Shown here one piece after another: positions 16,914 to 25,633 of a stretch of DNA of 64,000 nucleotides. Each line of letters starts with the position of its first letter. The stretch's first letter is position 1. Source of the DNA: Chitinophagaceae bacterium. Lineage in GTDB: Bacteria; Bacteroidota; Bacteroidia; Chitinophagales; Chitinophagaceae. Location: positions 1-64,000 of the forward strand of contig JANWIJ010000010.1 of the NCBI GenBank assembly GCA_025449935.1, given 5' to 3'. A program made the position numbers and the translations under genes. The notes under the pieces are model-generated. The model was not told where the DNA came from. It made no database searches and saw only the letters and a list, made by a program, of their open reading frames with translations.

Positions 16914-17690
16914 TCATGCAACTGTTGCAGGCTCGTTGAGCTTTTTCAAAAATTTATGCAGGATCGCATTGAATTCTTCCGGCACTTCCATCATCGGGGC
17001 ATGCCCACATTTATCTACAAAATGCAATTCACTGTTTGGGATCAGCTTGTTAAACTCCCTGGCGACAAAGGGAGGGGTGATGGTATCGTTGCTTCCCCAT
17101 ACCAATAACGTCGGTTGTTTGATTTGATTGAGTTCCTCGCCCAAATTATTTCTGATCGCACTCTTGGCCAACGCAATTATTTTGATGGCTTTCAACCTGT
17201 TATTCGTAATACTGTATACTTCATCGACCAATTCTTTGGTAGCGGTTTTTGGATCGTAGAAGGTAAGCTCTGTTTTTTTCTTAATATACTCATAGTCACC
17301 TCTTTTCGGGTAACTATCCCCCATACCATTTTCAAAAAGACCCGAACTGCCCGTTAAAATCAAAGATTTTAGCCTTTCGGGATGTTTCAGCGTGTGGATA
17401 AGGGCAACATGTCCACCCAACGAATTTCCAAGCAAATGAACAGCATCCAGGTTTCTTGCTTCCAGGAATTTATGGACAAATTTGGCAAGTCCCCCCACAG
17501 AAGTGTGCAAAATATCCATCTCCAGCAAGGGCAGCATGGGGACCACTACTTTATAATGGTGACGGAAATATTCAATAAGACTTTGAAAATTACTTAATGC
17601 CCCAAAAAGGCCATGCAAAAGCACCAATGGTTGTCCATTGCCTTCTTCAACATATTTAAATTTATCCTGTTGTTTGATTTCGTACACCAT
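16914..17690 (-). CDS. alpha/beta-fold hydrolase
   Basis: 258 residues with the full catalytic triad of the fold: nucleophile Ser in LLGNSLGGH, the acid in WGSNDTITPP, and His in KCGHAPMMEVPEEF. The oxyanion loop is LHGLFGALSNF near residue 30. I chose ATG at 17690 (MVYEIKQQDKF); a TTG three codons earlier is less likely. The substrate is unknown; it resembles the broad esterase and C-C hydrolase group. It shares a strand and a short gap with the CBS protein. Confidence 0.87.
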   Translation of the reverse strand: MVYEIKQQDKFKYVEEGNGQPLVLLHGLFGALSNFQSLIEYFRHHYKVVVPMLPLLEMDILHTSVGGLAKFVHKFLEARNLDAVHLLGNSLGGHVALIHTLKHPERLKSLILTGSSGLFENGMGDSYPKRGDYEYIKKKTELTFYDPKTATKELVDEVYSITNNRLKAIKIIALAKSAIRNNLGEELNQIKQPTLLVWGSNDTITPPFVAREFNKLIPNSELHFVDKCGHAPMMEVPEEFNAILHKFLKKLNEPATVA

Positions 17691-17845
17691 GGCAGTCAAT
17701 TCTGTGCTTTCTCTGGTTGCTAAAATAATCGTTTTAAAGCAAAAAATCAGCAGTTTTCCCGTATAAAAGCACGCCGGTCAGGCAAATATAGGCGCAACTC
17801 CTTTGTTTGGAAGATATGTTTTACTAAAGGTTTCTTCCTCCTGGT

Positions 17846-19060
17846 TCATTTATTATATAAAAGCTGCAGGTATTTTCTCTTCATCGGGCGAAAATACCAG
17901 ATCAGTATACCCAGGACTGCAATTAAACAACCCACTGTCCTGCTATCCGGGTATACAACGCCAATAAATACCATGACAACCAATGCCCGGACAAATTCAA
18001 GAAAAAATATCCATTGTTTCTGGTCCAGGATAGCCCCGCTGTTTATCAGGCTCACCAGGATAAATACGGCCAGCAGGAAAAGCTGGAATGCCGGTATATG
18101 GTATTCAAATAATGCAACAACGAATAAAAGAGCCAGCGAAAAAATGGTTTGCGTGGTTACATACTGCCGCATGCCCTGCGTAGGCTTTTGATGTGGTTGA
18201 ACATTCAATAATTTTCGCTCAAGCACTGAGCGGAACCGGGGATCAAGCCCATCCGGCTTGCCCCACAACACTCTCCATTTTGCCTTAGCTCCTTTTGCAT
18301 GCCTGAAGTTCATGAATATTTCCAGGGGGAAATGAAAATGCTGCCAGAGAAAACTATGACTTTTCAGTTGCCGGGTTAACCCGTACTCAACCTGTATTCC
18401 CTCTTTTGCTTTAGCAAAAGTCCCGAACATTTTATCCCAGATAATCAGCACATCCCCATAATTCTTATCCAGGTATTCCGGATTGGATGCATGATGAATT
18501 TCATGATGGGTAGGTGTTACCAGGATTTTCTCCAGCCACCCCCATTTACCCAACGCCCGGGTATGTATAAAAAAAGGATAAAGCCCGTGTACCAGCAATA
18601 AAACAACTACCATAACAGCAGGAAACCCAATCAGGGGTAACACGGACCAGAACATGCAGCGGACAACCGCCTGGAAAACGGTGATCCGGGCAGAAACAGT
18701 ATAATTAAAATCTTCACTCTGGTGATGGACCACATGAACAGCCCAGAAAAGATTGATCTCATGCGCCAGCCGGTGGTACCAATACCAAACCAGGTCGGTT
18801 AGGAAGAAAAGGGCGATCCAGGTTAATGCGCCGGGTTGAATGTCAAACAAACCAACATGCCTGTGTATATAGTCAAATATAAAAAAGAAAATCCCGGTCA
18901 TGAAAACGTCCAGCAATCTTTCCGCAATGCCCACATTCAGGTTGGCAACTGTTTCAGCAAATTGAAAGAAATTCTTTCCCTTTCTTTTTGAATAGAAGTA
19001 TTCCAGCCCTATAAAGGCCAGGAACAGCGGAACGGCAAATGCCAGGTAATTCAATTTCAT
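17846..19060 (-). CDS. membrane fatty acid hydroxylase superfamily protein, alkylglycerol monooxygenase-like
   Basis: 404 residues, integral membrane, with the eight-histidine di-iron clusters of the superfamily: HRLAH (in WYWYHRLAHEINLFWAVHVVHHQSE) and THHEIHH followed by NYGDVLIIWDKMFGTF. The segment NPEYLDKNYG and VEYGLTRQLKSHSFLWQHFHF recalls alkylglycerol monooxygenase (TMEM195), which cleaves ether lipids. The C-terminal 100 residues form three or four further membrane helices absent from shorter members. Substrate is inferred only. An imperfect inverted repeat lies just upstream. Confidence 0.82.
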   Translation of the reverse strand: MKLNYLAFAVPLFLAFIGLEYFYSKRKGKNFFQFAETVANLNVGIAERLLDVFMTGIFFFIFDYIHRHVGLFDIQPGALTWIALFFLTDLVWYWYHRLAHEINLFWAVHVVHHQSEDFNYTVSARITVFQAVVRCMFWSVLPLIGFPAVMVVVLLLVHGLYPFFIHTRALGKWGWLEKILVTPTHHEIHHASNPEYLDKNYGDVLIIWDKMFGTFAKAKEGIQVEYGLTRQLKSHSFLWQHFHFPLEIFMNFRHAKGAKAKWRVLWGKPDGLDPRFRSVLERKLLNVQPHQKPTQGMRQYVTTQTIFSLALLFVVALFEYHIPAFQLFLLAVFILVSLINSGAILDQKQWIFFLEFVRALVVMVFIGVVYPDSRTVGCLIAVLGILIWYFRPMKRKYLQLLYNK

Positions 19061-19071
19061 GCCCTTGCTTT

Positions 19072-19094
19072 TAGTCTATAATTTTAGTAGACTA
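19072..19094. repeat. inverted repeat upstream of the AGMO-like gene
   Basis: TAGTCTA and TAGACTA form perfect 7-base arms with a 9-base AT-rich spacer, 12 bases before the start codon. It could be an operator or a chance AT-rich palindrome. Confidence 0.35.
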
Positions 19095-19145
19095 TAAAAA
19101 AATACGTTCAGCCGCCGGAACAACCAAGCGCCAGTTGTTAAACAG

Positions 19146-19688
19146 TTACAGGGAAGAAATGTCTTTTGCAACCTTATCAAAAAATTGCTCCAGTTCCCCG
19201 AACATATCTTTAAAAACAGGGATAACGGAACCAAACCCATTGATAACTTTTGGTCCCCAGGGCTGCACATATGAATACGTAACAGATTGTTTAATGGTTT
19301 CCGGTTTTACCAGGTTTACCTGTTCGGCATAAAAAAGCAGAACGCTGAATACAATGGTATAGATTACCACGTATAAAATAATACCCCCCAGTTTATTCAG
19401 CCAGCCGAGCATACCTATCTCCACCGTTTTTTCAATGGCTTTGGCGCCCAAACGGATCAGCAAAATAACGACCAGGAAAACGACGGCAAAGGATATAACT
19501 GGCAGCCATTCCTCGGAAATATTTACCGTTTTGCCTATATATCCTGCTACCACGGCAGATAGTTTCATAGCCGCGGCAAGACCGATGATGACAGCTACAA
19601 GGGAGAATAAACCGATTATTAATCCCCGCTGGTACCCCTTGATGATTGCCAATACAAGGATTACTGCAAGAAGGAGGTCTGGAAGCAT
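19146..19688 (-). CDS. CvpA family membrane protein
   Basis: 180 residues with four hydrophobic segments: 3-19, 27-50, 63-82 and 100-122. The opening LLLAVILVLAIIKGYQRGLIIGLFSLVAVIIGLAAA is the CvpA signature, with conserved G/R in KGYQRGLI. In enterobacteria CvpA is needed for colicin V production and envelope stress tolerance. The molecular role is unknown. The C-terminus is soluble and ends in amphipathic sequence (VFKDMFGELEQFFDKVAKD). Confidence 0.85.
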   Translation of the reverse strand: MLPDLLLAVILVLAIIKGYQRGLIIGLFSLVAVIIGLAAAMKLSAVVAGYIGKTVNISEEWLPVISFAVVFLVVILLIRLGAKAIEKTVEIGMLGWLNKLGGIILYVVIYTIVFSVLLFYAEQVNLVKPETIKQSVTYSYVQPWGPKVINGFGSVIPVFKDMFGELEQFFDKVAKDISSL

Positions 19689-19782
19689 GGCTGGTTTATC
19701 ATTTAACGGTTAATCCCTTAAGCTTAGTCATTCCATTCTCATAAACAAAACTTAAACCTCGTGGGGCTGCCAGGCTGCCCTG

Positions 19783-20235
19783 TCACTGAGCCAGCAGCTC
19801 TTTCACCAATGCCGAAATTGTTTTTCCGTCGGCTTTTCCTGCCAGTTGTTTTGTAGCGGCTCCCATTACTTTTCCCATATCCGCCGGCGAAGCGGCGCCA
19901 GTTTCCGTGATAATTTTACTGAGCGCTGCCTTTATTTCTTCAACCGTTAACTGTTGTGGAAGGAATTTTTCTATGATGGCAATTTCTTCTTCTTCCTTTT
20001 TGGCAAGATCAGCCCGTTGCTGTTGCTGGAATATTTCCAGCGAATCCTTTCGTTGCTTAACCAGTTTTTGCAGCAATTTCGTTTCGTCATCTTCCTTCAG
20101 TTCCCCGCTGCCACCGGCTGCTGTTTTGGCCAGAAGGATGGCGGCTTTAACGGCGCGGAGACTTCGGAGGGCAGCTTCGTCTTTTGCCAGCATGGCTGTT
20201 TTCAAATCAGCCATAATTTTTTGTTCCAGATTCAT
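19783..20235 (-). CDS. GatB/YqeY domain protein
   Basis: 150 residues starting MNLEQKIMADLKTAMLAKDEAALRSLRAVKAAI, the hallmark opening of YqeY, followed by the helical tail domain related to GatB (PADMGKVMGAATKQLAGKADGKTISALVKELL). The tail domain in GatB contacts tRNA; the free-standing protein's function is not established. I used the ATG at 20235 because the extra 15 residues of the longer frame are not family-like. Confidence 0.9.
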   Translation of the reverse strand: MNLEQKIMADLKTAMLAKDEAALRSLRAVKAAILLAKTAAGGSGELKEDDETKLLQKLVKQRKDSLEIFQQQQRADLAKKEEEEIAIIEKFLPQQLTVEEIKAALSKIITETGAASPADMGKVMGAATKQLAGKADGKTISALVKELLAQ

Positions 20236-20319
20236 ATTGAAAAGTTCATGGTTAAAAGTTGATATTCCTGCGGCCGGCAAATCCCGTTTGACCGCCGGAT
20301 CAAAACACCGGTAAATTCA

Positions 20320-20670
20320 TTAACCGGCTTTATTTTCTTTTAATTGCCTTGCCCGGAATTTTTCATAAAAGTCTTTGGCAAACATTTTTATTTCTTCTAC
20401 ATCTTCCCGGTACTTGGTGGCCCTGCCATACGTATCTGCCATCGTCATCAGGGTCTGGTAAAAAAAATCGGCCATTTCATCCACCATCATTTCTTTTGTC
20501 CACAAATCAATGCGAAGCGCTGCTTTATCAGCCCCATCCCAGAATGAGATCATCATAGCCTTTGCTTTCTGCACATTTTCTGCCGTGGTATCTGTAGCAC
20601 TCCAGGAAATGGAATCAGGAACCCGGTTTCCATCTGTCATCACCTCTATCGTAATCGTTGATTTATTCAT
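20320..20670 (-). CDS. gldC: gliding motility protein GldC
   Basis: 116 residues beginning MNKSTITIEVMTDGNRVPDSISWSA, followed by AKAMMISFWDGADKAALRIDLWTKEMMVDEMADFFYQTL, which is closely the GldC pattern (short soluble protein with a LRIDLWTKxMxVDEM core). GldC is one of the gliding/T9SS-associated proteins of Bacteroidota, but is widespread even in non-gliding members and is thought to stabilise other components. ATG at 20670 lies 17 bases after a TACCTTTG promoter element. The next minus-strand gene upstream is a glycosyltransferase with its own promoter. Confidence 0.85.
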   Translation of the reverse strand: MNKSTITIEVMTDGNRVPDSISWSATDTTAENVQKAKAMMISFWDGADKAALRIDLWTKEMMVDEMADFFYQTLMTMADTYGRATKYREDVEEIKMFAKDFYEKFRARQLKENKAG

Positions 20671-20686
20671 ACTAAAATTAAAGGGG

Positions 20687-20694
20687 CAAAGGTA
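20687..20694 (-). promoter_or_regulatory. promoter -7 element for gldC
   Basis: TACCTTTG on the minus strand is an exact consensus match 17 bases before the start codon; the leader would be about 10 bases. Confidence 0.5.
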
Positions 20695-20713
20695 ACTGAA
20701 ATCGACTGATGCC

Positions 20714-21847
20714 TTATTTGCGTGACAAGCAGGCTTTTTCAATGCTTTGCCATAGCAGTTCTGCCGTTTTTTGCCAGGTGTATTGTGCAGCAATCTGCCT
20801 GCCTGCCAGTATCAACTCCTTTCTCCTGTTCTCATCCTTGTATAATAACATCATTTTGTCTGCAATACCTGTATAGCTCTCAGGATCGGCATAGAGCGCC
20901 GCATCTTTTGTTATTTCCTGCATCGCTGAACCAGCGGAAGTCAGGACGGGCACATCGCATTTCATCGCCTCCAGTACGGGAACCCCAAACCCTTCCAGTA
21001 AAGAAGGATAAACCATGGCATAGGCTGACCCGATAATTTTACTGAGCTCCTGTTCTTCCACGTATCCGGTCATCACTACGTCGTTGCGGTATTTGTATGA
21101 TTTCAAGTTTTCAACAAAGGATTCATATTTCCAGGCCAGCCGTCCCGCCAGCAGCAATTTCATATTTGATTGCTGTCTTTTTTTGAAAACAGAAAAAGCT
21201 TTCAGCAAATTCACTAAATTCTTCCTGGGATGAATAGCACCGGCATATACAAAATACTCGCGGCCCCCGGTATATTTCAGTTTAACGGACTCCCTCACTT
21301 CGCCTGTCACCGGTCGGTAAACTTCTTTTACACCATTGTAAACAACGTCTATGTTACCGGAAGTTATTTTATAGCGGGACATTATATCTCTCCGCGAAAA
21401 TTCAGAAACCGTAGCAATCGCCTTTGCCTTTCCGAGAAAGGCCGGGGTGTACTTTTTATAAAACAATAAATGTGTTTTTTTGATGTGTGCCGGATGGTGC
21501 AGGAAGGCCAGGTCGTGGACCACCAGGCACTGCGGCACTTTCGTTCTTAACGAACAGAATCCGTCACAGGAAACAAATACATCGGCTTTATATGTTCGCA
21601 ACACGGCAGGAACTTTTACATCATACCACCATTTCCACAGCAGGGGATGCCTTGCGGGTGGACCCGCCACTACGGGTATTACATTTTTACCAAACAGGAA
21701 ACGCTGATGGTAAGGCCGGTCAAAAATGAAAATGAATTCATGCTCCGGGTAACTTTTCGTTATCCGGCTGAAAGTTTCATACAGGAAATTACCATATCCT
21801 TCGAGATAATCCTCCAATAAAAACCTGGTATTAACAGCTATTCTCAT
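20714..21847 (-). CDS. glycosyltransferase family 4 (GT-B fold)
   Basis: 377 residues. The N-terminal half begins MRIAVNTRFLLEDYLEGYGNFLYETF, a GT4 acceptor-binding opening with the conserved glycine loop. The C-terminal half contains YAGAIHPRKNLVNLLKAF, GYVEEQELSKIIGSAYAMVYPSLLEGFGVPVLEAMKCDVPV, the EX7E nucleotide-sugar motif. It probably transfers a sugar onto a surface glycan or lipid. It is a single gene with no neighbouring polysaccharide cluster. I used ATG at 21847, 10 bases after an exact promoter -7 element; the longer frame begins inside the promoter. Confidence 0.88.
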   Translation of the reverse strand: MRIAVNTRFLLEDYLEGYGNFLYETFSRITKSYPEHEFIFIFDRPYHQRFLFGKNVIPVVAGPPARHPLLWKWWYDVKVPAVLRTYKADVFVSCDGFCSLRTKVPQCLVVHDLAFLHHPAHIKKTHLLFYKKYTPAFLGKAKAIATVSEFSRRDIMSRYKITSGNIDVVYNGVKEVYRPVTGEVRESVKLKYTGGREYFVYAGAIHPRKNLVNLLKAFSVFKKRQQSNMKLLLAGRLAWKYESFVENLKSYKYRNDVVMTGYVEEQELSKIIGSAYAMVYPSLLEGFGVPVLEAMKCDVPVLTSAGSAMQEITKDAALYADPESYTGIADKMMLLYKDENRRKELILAGRQIAAQYTWQKTAELLWQSIEKACLSRK

Positions 21848-21856
21848 CAGTGGCAG

Positions 21857-21864
21857 CAAAGGTA
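21857..21864 (-). promoter_or_regulatory. promoter -7 element for the glycosyltransferase
   Basis: TACCTTTG on the minus strand, 10 bases before the ATG. A TTTG is present 24 bases further upstream (21889-21892), slightly beyond usual -33 spacing. Confidence 0.5.
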
Positions 21865-22130
21865 TTGGTTGGCTGCAATCATTCCGGGCAAAAAAACTTT
21901 TTGCGGATCGTAAAAGAAACAAGTGTGTACCTGGTTTTTATCTGTTTGATTTAACTATAAAAACACTAGTCATTCTACTCACGGCGGATGTAATAAAAAA
22001 CAAGAGGATTTTCCGTGGATATTCATGAATTACCGGACTTAAAAACGGGCAGTAATACCGTTGTATCCGGTTGGGAACAAGGTTAATTTTATCATGCTAA
22101 CAGTCTGATTAAAAGCCAAAACTGTAACCT

Positions 22131-23339
22131 ATGAAATACATATACCCTAAGTTTTTTATTACAGTTTCTTTCCTGATCGCCGGGCAGTTGCTTGGTTCCC
22201 AAACAGCCAGGGCTCAATGTCCCTTTGGGTTTCCGCCGGGCGCAACTTCCTATGACACGACTATTGCCACACCTCCCGGGATTAATACCCTGCTCGTAAA
22301 ATTTCCACAGGCAGACCCGATGGTTGGAATGGTTACCTGTTTACGTCTTTGTGTGACTATTACCGGAGTGGTCGATTCGGTCAGTGTAGAAAATAATTCT
22401 GCATCGCCACAGGTAGCAAATGTCTTTTATATCAGAACAGACCAGATTACCGGGCCCGGTTTAACAGGACCCCTGACCAACACCATTAATCATCATTATG
22501 GTCCTTATGGGTTGGGTCCTACTGACGGTACTTTTGGTTCCGGACCTGATTTTATTTCCATTTCGCATGACACCCTCCTGAATGCTGTATCCGTCTGCCA
22601 GACGATAAATAACATGGATTCTTTATTGCAATTTTATGGTCATGACAGTGTCACCTACCAATATGATATCACCGCTTTTACTAATGTGACCTGCACCGGG
22701 GGTAATTATAACAGTACGGTAGCTACATCTGCATTAGTAAATTTCCATTTTGAGTATTGCACCTGCCCGGGTTATATCTTACCGCTAAACATCCGCAATT
22801 TTAATGCGCAGCGGGTAGCGGATAACAAAGCAAAGCTCACCTGGTCTGGCTTTAATGACCCGGCTGTTCCTTCATCGTATCATTACGAAACAGAACTGAG
22901 CCGTGATGGTTCTCAATTTTCGCCGATAACACAGGTGCCTGCAAATACTTCAGGGGGAGACCTTTATGATTATGTTTATACAACAGGGTCGAACGAGAGC
23001 GGTCTTTTTTATTTCCGTGTTAAACAGGTTTACGCAAATGGTTATACAAGATTCAGCGATATAAAACAGGTTCAGCTGAAAAGTTCAACCAGTCCAAAAT
23101 TTATTATTTATCCTAACCCATCCAACGGGATTGTTGGTATCAAATTTGATAATAATCAGGGCGGAAAAATGGTATTACAAATATTTAATTCACACGGACA
23201 AAAGGTGATGCAGAAAGAAATTGAGGTGGCCGGATCTTCCTATCAGCAGGTTGCCACGTTACAAAGCGGGAATTATTGGGTGAGGCTTACGGATGTAACG
23301 AGCCAACTGTCCAGTGTCAATCAACTTTTCATTAAATGA
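22131..23339 (+). CDS. secreted protein with type IX secretion sorting domain
   Basis: 402 residues. Signal peptide ends near residue 28 (TARAQ). The middle part (about 30-220) contains several Cys and a GTFGSGPDF segment and is not a family I recognise. Residues about 225-310 look like a fibronectin-type beta-sandwich with the common LPLNIRNFNAQRV...AKLTWSG opening and the FYFRVKQVYANGYTRFSD strand. The last 75 residues are the T9SS type A sorting domain: FIIYPNPSNGIVGIKF, GQKVMQKE and LQSGNYWVRLTD. It should therefore pass through Sec, cross the outer membrane by T9SS and be cleaved and anchored. A terminator follows. Confidence 0.88.
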   Translation: MKYIYPKFFITVSFLIAGQLLGSQTARAQCPFGFPPGATSYDTTIATPPGINTLLVKFPQADPMVGMVTCLRLCVTITGVVDSVSVENNSASPQVANVFYIRTDQITGPGLTGPLTNTINHHYGPYGLGPTDGTFGSGPDFISISHDTLLNAVSVCQTINNMDSLLQFYGHDSVTYQYDITAFTNVTCTGGNYNSTVATSALVNFHFEYCTCPGYILPLNIRNFNAQRVADNKAKLTWSGFNDPAVPSSYHYETELSRDGSQFSPITQVPANTSGGDLYDYVYTTGSNESGLFYFRVKQVYANGYTRFSDIKQVQLKSSTSPKFIIYPNPSNGIVGIKFDNNQGGKMVLQIFNSHGQKVMQKEIEVAGSSYQQVATLQSGNYWVRLTDVTSQLSSVNQLFIK

Positions 23340-23370
23340 CCTCTTAGGTGGAAGAGGATGGTGGCTTGTA

Positions 23371-23401
23371 AAAGGGGCCTTGGTTCGGGGCCCCTTTCTT
23401 T
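23371..23401 (+). terminator. terminator after the T9SS cargo gene
   Basis: AAAGGGGCC and GGCCCCTTT form a 9-base-pair GC-rich stem with a 9-base loop, followed by CTTTT. Confidence 0.8.
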
Positions 23402-23451
23402 TACCCCTAAACCCACCCCATACTTCATTTTCATTCCTCAGTCTAGTTTCT

Positions 23452-23459
23452 TACATTTG
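23452..23459 (+). promoter_or_regulatory. promoter -7 element for the DUF4290 gene
   Basis: TACATTTG is an exact TAnnTTTG match. Transcription would start close to 23465, which argues that the ATG at 23480, not 23465, is the start codon. Confidence 0.5.
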
Positions 23460-23479
23460 GCGATATGGAAATTGATCAA

Positions 23480-24166
23480 ATGGAATACAATACCACCCGG
23501 AACGAGTTGATAATGCGGGAATATGGCCGTCATGTGCAGAAGATGATCGAACATATTCTTACTATCGAAGATCCTGAACGGCGCCAGGCTAATGCCCAGG
23601 CAGCTATTGAACTGATGGGATTTTTGAACCCTCATCTGAAAAATGTAGAGGATTTTCGCCATAAATTATGGGACCATTTGTTCCTGATTGCGGATTTTAA
23701 GCTTGACGTAAAATCCCCCTATCCGATTCCCACCCGGGAAGCACTAAAAGCCAAACCTAAACCACTGCAGTACCCGAATACCAACCCTAAATTTTATCAC
23801 CTCGGAAAGAACCTGGAGGTGGTGATCAATAAAGCGCTGGAGGAAGAAAATCCTGAAAAGCGTTTAGGTTTTGCCAATGCCGTTGCCTATTATATGAAAT
23901 TAGCCTATAATAACTGGCACAAAGAAATCGTGCATGATGATGCGATACAAAGTGAATTATCTGCTCTTACCGAAGGACAGCTGACTTTCACCAACACTCC
24001 CTATGTTAAAGCTTTCCGTCCGCAGCAGGAAAACAGGGAAAGAGGTTCTTACGGAAAACGGGGTGGAAAATTCCAGCAACGCGGCGGTGGCGGCGGCCGT
24101 AACGACCGGAGAGATAACCGCGGTGGTAGCGGCGGCGGGGGAAATTTTAAGAAGAAGAGATATTAA
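23480..24166 (+). CDS. DUF4290 domain protein with Arg-Gly-rich tail
   Basis: 228 residues from the chosen ATG; MEYNTTRNELIMREYGRHVQKMIEHILTIEDPERR is the usual DUF4290 opening, and an ATG five codons earlier would coincide with the expected transcription start. The domain continues to about residue 180 as a helical soluble protein. The last 45 residues are a low-complexity tail of Arg, Gly, Gln and Lys (for example KFQQRGGGGGRNDRRDNRGG). Such RGG tails bind RNA in other proteins, which suggests an RNA-associated role; the DUF itself is uncharacterised. The gene precedes murA. Confidence 0.88.
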   Translation: MEYNTTRNELIMREYGRHVQKMIEHILTIEDPERRQANAQAAIELMGFLNPHLKNVEDFRHKLWDHLFLIADFKLDVKSPYPIPTREALKAKPKPLQYPNTNPKFYHLGKNLEVVINKALEEENPEKRLGFANAVAYYMKLAYNNWHKEIVHDDAIQSELSALTEGQLTFTNTPYVKAFRPQQENRERGSYGKRGGKFQQRGGGGGRNDRRDNRGGSGGGGNFKKKRY

Positions 24167-24293
24167 TAACAGCATCGGATACAGCATTCAAATTGAAGGT
24201 TGGTACAGTATGTGCCAGCCTTTTATTTTAACTTTCATTCTGTTTACCTTGCAGTTCATTAGCTAGTTGTATCCTTATAAATCTTCCAGTTCC

Positions 24294-25598
24294 ATGCATT
24301 CATTTGAAGTACAGGGTGGTAAAAAATTACAGGGTGAAATAATTCCACAGGGCGCTAAGAATGAGGCGCTGCAGATCATCAGCGCGGTATTACTGACACC
24401 GGAAAAAGTTACGGTTACTAATATCCCCGATATCACAGATGTAAACCTCCTGATTGAATTATTAAGTGAGATGAATGTCAGTGTGGAAAGACCTCAAAAG
24501 GGCAGCTGTATTTTTAAGGCAGCGAATGTTGATATCGAATACCTGCACAGTGAAACCTTCCGGAAGAAAAGCGGCAAGCTCCGGGGATCAGTGATGCTGG
24601 CCGGACCGATGCTCGCCAGGTTCAGAAGAGCTTTTATTCCCAAACCCGGAGGTGATAAAATAGGACGGCGGCGGTTAGATACCCATATTATTAATTTTGA
24701 AAAACTTGGCGCTTCTTTTACTTATCATGAAGAGGATGGATTTTTTCATCTTCAATCCCCCGATCTGAAAGGCGCAGAGCTTTTACTGGACGAGCCTTCT
24801 GTAACAGGTACTGCCAATATCGTCATGGCCGCAACCATGGCAAAGGGCGTCACCACTATTTATAATGCCGCCTGTGAACCCTATGTCCAGCAATTATGCC
24901 GGATGCTCAATAAAATGGGAGCTAAAATCTCGGGTATCGGGAGTAACAGGCTGACCGTTGAAGGAGTTGATTATCTGGGTGGCACGGAACACCGGATGCT
25001 GCCGGATATGATCGAAGTGGGTTCCTTCATCGGCCTGGCGGCGATGACACAAAGTAATATTGTTATAAAAAATGCCGGCATAGAACACCTGGGTGTGATT
25101 CCTGAGAAATTTCAGCAACTTGGTATCCAGCTGAATTTTAACGGCGATGACATTCATGTACCTGCACAGGAGATATATGAGATACAAACTTTTTTGGATG
25201 GTTCGGTTATGACCATCTATGATCATCCCTGGCCGGGTTTCACCCCTGATTTATTAAGTATAGTTTTGGTGACAGCCATACAGGCAAAGGGTTCCGTATT
25301 GATTCACCAGAAAATGTTTGAAAGCCGGTTATTCTTTGTTGACAAGCTGATTGACATGGGTGCCCGTATCGTATTGTGCGATCCTCACCGGGCCGTGGTC
25401 ATCGGCCTGGAAAGAGAACAGGCACTCCGGGGCATTACGATGAGTTCTCCGGATATCCGTGCCGGGGTAGCATTACTTATTGCGGCGCTCAGCGCTGATG
25501 GGAAAAGTATTATCCAGAACATTGAACAGATTGACAGGGGCTACCAGGACATTGACGGACGGTTGAAAAAACTGGGCGCGGATATTAAAAGGATTTAA
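24294..25598 (+). CDS. murA: UDP-N-acetylglucosamine 1-carboxyvinyltransferase, Asp variant
   Basis: First committed step of peptidoglycan synthesis: transfers enolpyruvate from PEP to UDP-GlcNAc. The 434 residues include Lys22-Asn23 in QGAKNEAL, the RGSVMLAGPMLARF segment, and the active-site loop PGGDKIGRRRLDTHI. The loop residue that is Cys115 in E. coli (PGGC) is Asp121 here. In Mycobacterium, Chlamydia and Borrelia the same change leaves the enzyme active but insensitive to fosfomycin. ATG at 24294 is preferred over an upstream TTG because the family starts MxSFEVxGGKKLxGE. Confidence 0.95.
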   Translation: MHSFEVQGGKKLQGEIIPQGAKNEALQIISAVLLTPEKVTVTNIPDITDVNLLIELLSEMNVSVERPQKGSCIFKAANVDIEYLHSETFRKKSGKLRGSVMLAGPMLARFRRAFIPKPGGDKIGRRRLDTHIINFEKLGASFTYHEEDGFFHLQSPDLKGAELLLDEPSVTGTANIVMAATMAKGVTTIYNAACEPYVQQLCRMLNKMGAKISGIGSNRLTVEGVDYLGGTEHRMLPDMIEVGSFIGLAAMTQSNIVIKNAGIEHLGVIPEKFQQLGIQLNFNGDDIHVPAQEIYEIQTFLDGSVMTIYDHPWPGFTPDLLSIVLVTAIQAKGSVLIHQKMFESRLFFVDKLIDMGARIVLCDPHRAVVIGLEREQALRGITMSSPDIRAGVALLIAALSADGKSIIQNIEQIDRGYQDIDGRLKKLGADIKRI

Positions 25599-25633
25599 AT
25601 TAACCGTTGCCTGAAAAGCAAAAGTCATTACAA

